64,000 nt of DNA from Rhodothermales bacterium (GTDB lineage Bacteria > Bacteroidota > Rhodothermia > Rhodothermales > JANQRZ01), in assembly GCA_039944855.1 (NCBI GenBank), contig JBDUXZ010000002.1, forward strand, positions 124,001 to 188,000. Direction: 5' to 3'. A program made the translations under genes and the position numbers. Positions 58,667-64,000 of this stretch are shown piece by piece (the stretch's first letter is position 1; each line of letters opens with the position of its first letter). The notes beneath the pieces were generated by a model. That model saw only the letters and a program-made list of their open reading frames with translations, had not been told where the DNA came from and did not search any database.

Positions 58667-59269
58667 TTACTTCGAGTAGAGCTCGACGATAAGCTGCTCG
58701 CGGATATTCTCCGGGATATCCTCGCGCTCCGGGAGGTCGATGAACTTGCCGCGCAACGTGCCCCGGTCTACTTCGAGGTGGGGGAAGCTGCGGCGGTTGC
58801 GGTCCACGGCCTCTTTGATCACGTCGAGGTTCTTGCTCTTCGGCCGGATCTCGACGATGTCGCCGGCGCGCAGCATGTGCGACGGGATCGAGGAGACGCG
58901 GTCGTTGACCATGACGTGGCCGTGGTTGACGAGCTGCCGGGCCTGCCGCCGCGTCCGGGCGAAGCCGAGACGGAAGACGACGTTGTCGAGCCGGGCTTCG
59001 AGAAACTTGAGGAGGTTCTCGCCGGTGACGCCCTTCTTGCGGGACGCCTTCTCGAAGAGGTTGCGGAATTGGCGCTCGAGCAGGCCGTAGGTGTACTTCG
59101 CCTTCTGCTTCTCTTTGAGCTGGACGGAGTACTCGCTCTCCTTGCGGCGGCGGCTCTGGCCGTGCTGGCCGGGGCCGTACGGCTTGCGCTCCAGGGACTT
59201 GGACGGGCCGAAGATCGGCTCCTTGAATCGGCGGGCTAGCTTCTGCTTGGGGCCTCTATATCGGGCCAT
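58667..59269 (-). CDS. rpsD: 30S ribosomal protein S4
   Basis: This 200-residue protein begins MARYRGPKQKLARRFKEPIF and has the S4 RNA-binding fold (RLDNVVFRLGFARTRRQARQ, LVNHGHVMVNDRV). The N-terminus lacks the zinc-binding cysteines found in some S4 forms. It nucleates 30S assembly and in some bacteria represses the alpha operon. It lies between rpsK and rpoA. Confidence 0.97.
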   Translation of the reverse strand: MARYRGPKQKLARRFKEPIFGPSKSLERKPYGPGQHGQSRRRKESEYSVQLKEKQKAKYTYGLLERQFRNLFEKASRKKGVTGENLLKFLEARLDNVVFRLGFARTRRQARQLVNHGHVMVNDRVSSIPSHMLRAGDIVEIRPKSKNLDVIKEAVDRNRRSFPHLEVDRGTLRGKFIDLPEREDIPENIREQLIVELYSK

Positions 59270-59377
59270 AGTAGTATTCTCGAGTGTCTAAGGGGACAAA
59301 CGTGGACGCGCCCTATAGGCGCGCCCAACCGGACTTATTCCGAAGCGGGCAAGACGGGGTCTCGCTCGCGCCGTGCG

Positions 59378-59776
59378 TCAGACGCGGCGGCGCTTCGGGG
59401 GCCGGCAGCCGTTGTGAGGGATCGGGGTGATGTCGCGGATCGTGAGGATCTCGAGACCGGAGGTCGAGAGGGCGCGGATGGCGCCTTCGCGGCCGGAGCC
59501 GGGCCCCTTCACGTAGACGTCGACACGGCGAAGGCCGAGGTCGTACGCTTCTTTCGCCGCAGCGCCGGCGGCGACGCCGGCGGCATACGGGGTGTTCTTC
59601 CTGCTGCCCCGGAACCCCATCTTGCCGGAGCTGGCCCACGAGATCGTGTTCCCGTAGGTATCCGTGACGGTGATCATCACGTTGTTGAACGTGGCCTTGA
59701 TGTAGGCCGCGCCGTTGGAGTCGACCTGGATCTTCTTGCGCTGCGTGCGGCCGGTGCGGCCTTGCTGCTTTGCCAT
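59378..59776 (-). CDS. rpsK: 30S ribosomal protein S11
   Basis: This 132-residue protein contains [20 protein letters not shown] and [20 protein letters not shown] and ends [14 protein letters not shown], typical of S11 in the 30S platform. Length is normal. It lies between rpsM and rpsD; a word-built hairpin fills the junction with rpsM. Confidence 0.97.
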   Translation of the reverse strand: MAKQQGRTGRTQRKKIQVDSNGAAYIKATFNNVMITVTDTYGNTISWASSGKMGFRGSRKNTPYAAGVAAGAAAKEAYDLGLRRVDVYVKGPGSGREGAIRALSTSGLEILTIRDITPIPHNGCRPPKRRRV

Positions 59777-59867
59777 AATCTTCGGTAGAGGTTATCAGTC
59801 CCGGCGTGCCTTCGGTAACGCGACGACCCGGAGGTCGGAAGCGCGAGCGAGAGCGGACCGGGGACGA

Positions 59868-59937
59868 TTTCTGGTTTGGAGGTGCGGGGTTCGAGGTCGG
59901 AGGTTGAAACCCTCGAACCCATAACCCCCAACTCCTT
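59868..59937. repeat. Word-built hairpin between rpsM and rpsK
   Basis: GGGTTCGAGG (59887-59896) and CCTCGAACCC (59911-59920) form a perfect 10-bp stem, extended on both sides by GGTTTGGAGG-like and ACCCCCAACTCC-like words. The right edge reaches the rpsM stop. It is in the message between rpsM and rpsK. Confidence 0.75.
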
Positions 59938-60316
59938 ACTTGCGGGGGGCCTTCTTCTTCCCGGCGACAGCGCGGCGCTTGCCCTTGCGGGTACGCGCGT
60001 TCGTCTGCGTCCGCTGACCGCGCACGGGGAGCCCGCGCCGGTGACGGAGCCCACGGTAGCTGCCGATGTCCATCAGCCGCTTGATGTTGAGCTGCGTCTC
60101 GGTGCGGAGCGCACCCTCGACGGTGTAGTTGTCTTCGATGAGGCGGCGGACCTGACGGGTCTGCTCCTCGGTCCACTGGTCCGGGTGCACGTTCGGATCG
60201 ATCTCGGCGCGCTCGAGGATCTCGAGGGCGCGCGAGCGACCGATGCCAAAGATGTCCGTCAGCGCGACTTCACCACGCTTGTTGTTCGGAACGTCGACTC
60301 CTGCGATACGGGGCAT
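59936..60316 (-). CDS. rpsM: 30S ribosomal protein S13
   Basis: This 126-residue protein begins [20 protein letters not shown] and has [20 protein letters not shown] and [19 protein letters not shown] followed by a basic tail ([16 protein letters not shown]). It forms part of the 30S head and contacts S19 and the P-site tRNA. It starts the S13-S11-S4 block after rpmJ. Confidence 0.97.
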   Translation of the reverse strand: MPRIAGVDVPNNKRGEVALTDIFGIGRSRALEILERAEIDPNVHPDQWTEEQTRQVRRLIEDNYTVEGALRTETQLNIKRLMDIGSYRGLRHRRGLPVRGQRTQTNARTRKGKRRAVAGKKKAPRK

Positions 60317-60321
60317 AGTTC

Positions 60322-60410
60322 GATTCTGGATTGGGGATTTTGGATTTTGGATTGCGTGACGGTCGGGCGGGGGCCCACTCAGAAATCACCAATCCAGCAT
60401 CCCAAATCGG
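60322..60410. repeat. Word-built hairpin (GGATTTT words) between rpmJ and rpsM
   Basis: CTGGATTGGGGATTT (60326-60340) and AAATCACCAATCCAG (60383-60397) are inverted copies matching at 14 of 15 bases. The left arm continues into repeated TTTTGGATTTTGGATT, and the right into CATCCCAAATCGG. AT-richer than its neighbours. Confidence 0.85.
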
Positions 60411-60411
60411 C

Positions 60412-60528
60412 TTACCCCTGGCGCTGCTTGTGCTTGGGGTTCTTCTTGTTGATGATGTAGATGCGGCCTTTACGGCGGACGATCTTGTCCTCCGGGGAAC
60501 GCTTCTTCACGCTGGCTCGGACTTTCAT
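60412..60528 (-). CDS. rpmJ: 50S ribosomal protein L36 (cysteine-free)
   Basis: This 38-residue protein reads [20 protein letters not shown] then [18 protein letters not shown]. Position between infA and rpsM and the conserved ends mark L36. The usual zinc-binding cysteines are absent, so it is a zinc-independent form. Start ATG at 60528, stop TAA at 60412-60414. Confidence 0.96.
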   Translation of the reverse strand: MKVRASVKKRSPEDKIVRRKGRIYIINKKNPKHKQRQG

Positions 60529-60534
60529 GGGATT

Positions 60535-60582
60535 CCAGGTTTGGGGTTTGAGGTTTGGAGTAGAACACCCCAAACCCAAAAC
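60535..60582. repeat. Word-built hairpin (GGTTTGGG words) between infA and rpmJ
   Basis: GGTTTGGGGT (60538-60547) and its inverted partner ACCCCAAACC (60567-60576) are separated by TTGAGGTTTGGAGTAGAAC-type words. Right arm continues CAAAAC. It occupies the junction just upstream of the rpmJ start. Confidence 0.75.
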
Positions 60583-60585
60583 TTC

Positions 60586-60804
60586 TTACTTGTAGCGGTA
60601 GACGATGCGGCCTTTCGAGAGATCGTAGGGCGAGAGCTCGACCGTGACCTTATCGCCGGGGAGAATCTTGATGTAATGCATCCGCATCTTGCCGGAGAGC
60701 AGGCCGAGAATCTCGTGGCCGTTCTCGAGTTGAACACGGAACTGTGCGTTGGGAAGGGCTTCGAGCACTTCGCCGTCTTGTCGGATGGCCGGTTGCTTGG
60801 CCAT
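60586..60804 (-). CDS. infA: Translation initiation factor IF-1
   Basis: This 72-residue OB-fold protein ([56 protein letters not shown]) is the normal length of IF-1, which occupies the A site during initiation. It follows map and precedes rpmJ in the common order map-infA-rpmJ-rpsM. Confidence 0.97.
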   Translation of the reverse strand: MAKQPAIRQDGEVLEALPNAQFRVQLENGHEILGLLSGKMRMHYIKILPGDKVTVELSPYDLSKGRIVYRYK

Positions 60805-60822
60805 AAAGAAAGAACAGTCTGA

Positions 60823-61656
60823 TTACTGCGAGGTGACGGTCGCTTCGCCGCCGGGCACGAACATCCCGGCTTCGGCGAGCACCGCCTCGATGGATTCGAA
60901 CGAGGAGAGCACGGTCGGCTCGCCCCGGTTGACAAGCACCATGTGCTCGTAGTGGGCGGCCGGCTCGCCGTCCGCCGTGCGCACGGTCCAGCCGTCGGCG
61001 TCGACCTCCACCTGCTCCGTGCCGCCGGTGATCATCGGCTCGATGCAAATGGTCATGCCGGCACGCAGCTTCTTGCCCGTTCCGCGCCGACCGAAGTTCG
61101 GCACCTGCGGGTCCTCGTGGAGACTCCGCCCCACGCCGTGACCCACGAGCGCCCGGACCACGCCGTACCCACGCGATTCGCAGTAGGACTGCACCGCGTG
61201 ACCTATGTCGCCGATCCGGTTCCCTTCGATCCCATAGCGTATGCCCTCGTAGAGCGACTGTTTCGTAGCGGTTAGCAGGGCCTCCCTCTTCTCCGATATT
61301 TCGCCCACCCCGTAGGTGTACGCGAAGTCTCCGAAGTAGCCCTCCAACTCCACACCGCAGTCCACAGAGACGATGTCCCCCTCTTCCAGCACGTAGTCGC
61401 TCGGCATGCCGTGGACGACGACGTCGTTGACCGAGATGCAGAGCGTAGCTGGGAAGGGGTCGACGCCGGGGATCGTATAGCCTTTGAACGCTGGCCGTGC
61501 ACCGTGGTCGCGGATGACCTCCTCCGCGATCCGTTCCAGTTCCATCGTCGTCACGCCCGGACTGACGCGGCGCGCCACTTCCGTGTGCGCCAGCCCGACG
61601 AGGTCTGCGCTCTTGCGCAGGCCGTCTACATCGCGGGGTGACTTGAGATGGATCAT
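60823..61656 (-). CDS. map: Methionine aminopeptidase
   Basis: This 277-residue type I enzyme cleaves the initiator methionine. The start is ATG at 61656, which gives MIHLKSPRDVDGLRKSADLV; an upstream start would read through a palindrome. The metal ligands are present: D in SVDCGVELEGY, D in GDFAYTYG, H in GHGVGRSLHEDP, E in IEPMITGG and E in HYEHMVLVNRGEP. It lies between secY and infA in the order found in many bacteria. Confidence 0.96.
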   Translation of the reverse strand: MIHLKSPRDVDGLRKSADLVGLAHTEVARRVSPGVTTMELERIAEEVIRDHGARPAFKGYTIPGVDPFPATLCISVNDVVVHGMPSDYVLEEGDIVSVDCGVELEGYFGDFAYTYGVGEISEKREALLTATKQSLYEGIRYGIEGNRIGDIGHAVQSYCESRGYGVVRALVGHGVGRSLHEDPQVPNFGRRGTGKKLRAGMTICIEPMITGGTEQVEVDADGWTVRTADGEPAAHYEHMVLVNRGEPTVLSSFESIEAVLAEAGMFVPGGEATVTSQ

Positions 61657-61665
61657 CGTGTTGGG

Positions 61666-61693
61666 GTAGAGACGCAGCATGCTGCGTCTGTAC
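61666..61693. repeat. 28-bp palindrome family, copy 5
   Basis: This 28-bp element begins GTAGAGACGCAGCATG and is palindromic except for one pair near the end. It lies in the 61-bp gap between the map start and the secY stop, so a hairpin forms in the operon message. Confidence 0.8.
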
Positions 61694-61717
61694 GACGGCG
61701 CGGCATGCCGCCGTTGG

Positions 61718-63028
61718 TTAGCGGCGGCCGCGGACGCGCCCGCTCTTCATGAACCCGTCGTAGTGGCGCATGAGCAGGTGGCTCTCGATCTGCTGCAACG
61801 TGTCGAGCGTGACGCCGACGAGGATGAGCAGGCTCGTGCCGCCGTAGAAGCTCGCGAAGCCCGGCGTGATCCCCGCCTGCGCGGCGAACGCCGGCATGAT
61901 GGCGACGAGGCCGAGGAAGATCGAGCCCGGTAGCGTGATCCGCGTCAGGATGTTGTCGATGAACTCGCTCGTCTGCTTACCCGGCCGGATGCCCGGGATG
62001 AAGCCGCCCTGCCGCTTCATCGTGTCCGCCATCTCCTGCGGGTTCACCGCGATCGCCGTGTAGAAGTACGTAAAGAACACGCACACGAAGAAGAAAATGA
62101 ACGAGTAGCCGAACGAGAAGATGTTGCCAGTCCAGCTCCCGACCGCGAGCCAGAACGCGCTCTCGGGGAAGAAAGCCGCGATCGTGCTCGGGATGAACAT
62201 GATCGACTGCGCGAAGATGATCGGCATGACGCCGGCGGCGTTAACGCGGAGCGGGAGGTACTGCGTCGTCCCCCCGTACACCTTCCGTCCGACGACGCGC
62301 TTGGCGTACTGCACCGGGATTCGCCGCGTGCCCTGCGTGACGAGGACGATGCCGGCCGTCACGAGCACGAGCGCGCCGATCTCGATGAGGAAGATGAAGA
62401 TGTTGCTCTTGAGGTCGAGCTCGTTGAAGAGGGCTTGAGGCAAGAAGGCGATGATCCCGATCATGATCAGGAGCGAGATGCCGTTGCCGATCCCCTTCTC
62501 CGTGATCCGCTCACCGAGCCACATCACGAACACCGTCCCCGCCGTCAGCACGATCACCGTCGTGATGAGGAAGAACGTCTGGTTTACGACGATAGCCTGC
62601 CCCGTTGCGCCGTACTGGAGGTTGATGGCGTAGCCGATCGCTTGAAGCGCCGTAATGCCGACCGTCCCGTAGCGCGTGAGCTGCGTGATCTTACGGCGCC
62701 CGTCTTCTCCCTCGCGCTGCAGCTTCTGGAAGTAGGGAACGACCGCGCCGAGCAACTGGATGATGATCGACGCCGTGATGTACGGCATGATGCCGAGGGC
62801 GAAGATCCCGGCTTGGAAGAAGGCGCCGCCCACGAACAGGTCGAACAGGCCGAAGAGGCCGTCGCGGCTCTGGTCGCTGACTTGGGCGAGGATACGGGCG
62901 TCGACGCCGGGAAGCGTCACGTACGCGCCAACGCGGTAGACGACGAGGATGCCGAGCGTGAACAGGATGCGGCGTCGCAGCTCCTCGATCTTCCAGATGT
63001 TGCGGACGCTTTCAGCAAATGAGGACAT
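61718..63028 (-). CDS. secY: Preprotein translocase subunit SecY
   Basis: This 436-residue channel subunit has ten membrane helices, with the plug and pore residues in VGAYVTLPGVDARIL and ALGIMPYITASIIIQLLGAV, and cytosolic loops that bind SecA (RKITQLTRYGTVGITALQ; QYAKRVVGRKVYGGTTQYLP). It ends RGRR, as common. It is in the spc operon between rplO and map. Confidence 0.97.
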   Translation of the reverse strand: MSSFAESVRNIWKIEELRRRILFTLGILVVYRVGAYVTLPGVDARILAQVSDQSRDGLFGLFDLFVGGAFFQAGIFALGIMPYITASIIIQLLGAVVPYFQKLQREGEDGRRKITQLTRYGTVGITALQAIGYAINLQYGATGQAIVVNQTFFLITTVIVLTAGTVFVMWLGERITEKGIGNGISLLIMIGIIAFLPQALFNELDLKSNIFIFLIEIGALVLVTAGIVLVTQGTRRIPVQYAKRVVGRKVYGGTTQYLPLRVNAAGVMPIIFAQSIMFIPSTIAAFFPESAFWLAVGSWTGNIFSFGYSFIFFFVCVFFTYFYTAIAVNPQEMADTMKRQGGFIPGIRPGKQTSEFIDNILTRITLPGSIFLGLVAIMPAFAAQAGITPGFASFYGGTSLLILVGVTLDTLQQIESHLLMRHYDGFMKSGRVRGRR

Positions 63029-63080
63029 GTCTCTCAGTAAAGTCTAGAGTACCGGGGCAGGAGGTAGGGCCGTAGCCCGG

Positions 63081-63539
63081 TTACTCGACGACGCTGACCG
63101 AACCGCCGGCCGCTTCGATCTTCTCCTTCGCGGAGGCGCTGAAGGCGTGCGCCGTGACGTCCAGTTTCGTCGTGAAATCGCCGTCGCCGAGGATCTTGAC
63201 GCGGTCCTTCCGGTCGGTCAGGCCGAGGGCGACGAGCGTGTCCGGCGTCACGGCCTGGCCCGCCTCGATCCGGCCTTCGTCGACGAGGCGACCGAGGCGG
63301 GAGAGGTTGATGGGCGCGTACTCGACGCGGTTGCGGTTCTTGAAACCGAACTTCGGCACGCGGCGCTGGAGCGGCATCTGGCCGCCTTCGAACCATGCGG
63401 GGATGCTGGCGCCGGCGCGGCTCTTCTGGCCCTTGTGGCCCTTCGTAGAGGTGCCACCCTTGCCGGAGCCCTCGCCCCGGCCGATGCGCTTCTTCGACTG
63501 CGTCGAGCCCTTGGCGGGCCTGAGATTGCTGAGATCCAT
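63081..63539 (-). CDS. rplO: 50S ribosomal protein L15
   Basis: This 152-residue protein begins MDLSNLRPAKGSTQSKKRIG with the Gly-rich RNA-binding N-terminus (RGEGSGKGGTSTKGHKGQKS) and ends in EAAGGSVSVVE. L15 is an internal protein of the 50S subunit. It lies between rpmD and secY. Confidence 0.97.
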   Translation of the reverse strand: MDLSNLRPAKGSTQSKKRIGRGEGSGKGGTSTKGHKGQKSRAGASIPAWFEGGQMPLQRRVPKFGFKNRNRVEYAPINLSRLGRLVDEGRIEAGQAVTPDTLVALGLTDRKDRVKILGDGDFTTKLDVTAHAFSASAKEKIEAAGGSVSVVE

Positions 63540-63630
63540 CTATCTGTTGGCTGTGACGCCCGCTCCCCATGCTGCCGGACCGAAGCCAGGGCAGCCAAAG
63601 CGGACTCGCGTGGTAAAGGGGGAAACTGTG

Positions 63631-63813
63631 CTACTTCGACTCTTCGACAGAGACGAGGTGGCTGACCTTCGTGATCATGCCGCGGATCTGCGGCGTGTCC
63701 GTCAGCTCGTTCGTCTTGCCGATCCGGCCGAGCCCGAGCGCTGCAATCGTGCCCTTCTGCCCGGCCTGCTGGCCGATGATGCTCTTGGTCTGTGTGATTT
63801 TCAGCGTTGCCAT
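63631..63813 (-). CDS. rpmD: 50S ribosomal protein L30
   Basis: This 60-residue protein ([53 protein letters not shown]) is the small bacterial L30, of normal length. Position between rpsE and rplO is standard. Confidence 0.96.
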   Translation of the reverse strand: MATLKITQTKSIIGQQAGQKGTIAALGLGRIGKTNELTDTPQIRGMITKVSHLVSVEESK

Positions 63814-63890
63814 GCGTCCGTTGTCGCTACGTCCGTGGGTACCGATCCCGCCCTGCCAAACAACGACAGCGCGGCGGCGGCCACCGACAA

Positions 63891-64000
63891 TTATCCGTTA
63901 AACACTCGGCCGACGGAGACGCCGCGGCGCTTCGCCACCTCGCCCGGGTCTTCCAAGTTCTGAAGCGCGTTCACCGTGGCGGCGACGACGTTGTGCGGGT
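63891..64000 (-). CDS. rpsE: 30S ribosomal protein S5, C-terminal part
   Basis: Only the last 36 codons are in the window, reading [20 protein letters not shown] then [15 protein letters not shown] and a TAA stop at 63891-63893. NPHNVVxAT is the C-terminal signature of S5, and the position before rpmD is standard. The gene continues past position 64000. Confidence 0.92.
   Translation of the reverse strand, partial: PHNVVAATVNALQNLEDPGEVAKRRGVSVGRVFNG

Overview
The window is a chromosomal stretch of a GC-rich Gram-negative bacterium, most likely a member of the Rhodothermales/Rhodothermota (Bacteroidota-related). The case rests on very high GC, several secreted proteins ending in type IX secretion (T9SS) sorting domains of the YPNPF type with a PorV/PorQ-like outer-membrane protein beside them, a cysteine-free ribosomal protein L36, and the gene order zapA - structured RNA - rny. 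Nearly all genes are ordinary housekeeping or envelope genes; no prophage, IS transposase, CRISPR array, rRNA or intact tRNA gene was found.

Layout. 1-7116 (mostly minus): start of an ftsX-like gene, pheA, argS, two small unknowns, and the elongasome pair mrdA (PBP2) - rodA. 7566-12826 (plus): a large metallopeptidase/beta-propeller/beta-barrel fusion, pyrD and a CPBP membrane protein. 12858-22502: an SLC12-type transporter and a surface-protein region with three T9SS cargo proteins, a PorV-like protein, an Ig-like lipoprotein and a decayed duplicate of the 3' end of the PorV-like gene. 22790-26281 (minus): a site-2 protease, an aminotransferase and coaD. 26469-39309 (plus): infC, rpmI, rplT, pheS, pheT, a coiled-coil gene, zapA, an RNA locus, rny, a DAC-like sensor, plsY and a ccmF-type gene. 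39363-44630 (minus): a MarR-like gene and a Zn/Mn ABC uptake operon led by a DtxR-family regulator with a putative operator. 44717-51984: an outer-membrane protein, a propeller lipoprotein, a CnoX-like thioredoxin, a thioesterase/MaoC/SDR group, a DinB-fold protein, a tail-anchored L7/L12-like protein and an NPP-type phosphodiesterase. 52047-56352 (minus): def, ruvX, an HU protein and the (p)ppGpp enzyme. 56509-64000 (minus): the end of the spc operon and the alpha operon, rpsE (partial) - rpmD - rplO - secY - map - infA - rpmJ - rpsM - rpsK - rpsD - rpoA - rplQ.

The most unusual content is intergenic. (1) Hairpins whose arms are built from imperfect tandem 5-9 nt 'words', with a different word at each site, occupy at least seven gene junctions, four of them inside the alpha operon; a related word array has become the coding tail of a permease gene. 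(2) A family of 28-bp palindromes of the form GTAG(A/G)G(A/G)C..., plus longer relatives, lies between genes and sometimes supplies the TAG stop codon. (3) A 175-bp MITE-like element has 21-bp terminal inverted repeats and a 7-bp target duplication. Other notable points are an ATC start for infC, intrinsic terminators placed directly upstream of rpmI, pheS and rny, a class-2-type PyrD with cysteine at the catalytic-base position, and an L17 protein extended by a helix-hairpin-helix region.

All calls come from reading the sequence and from family knowledge; no database search was run.
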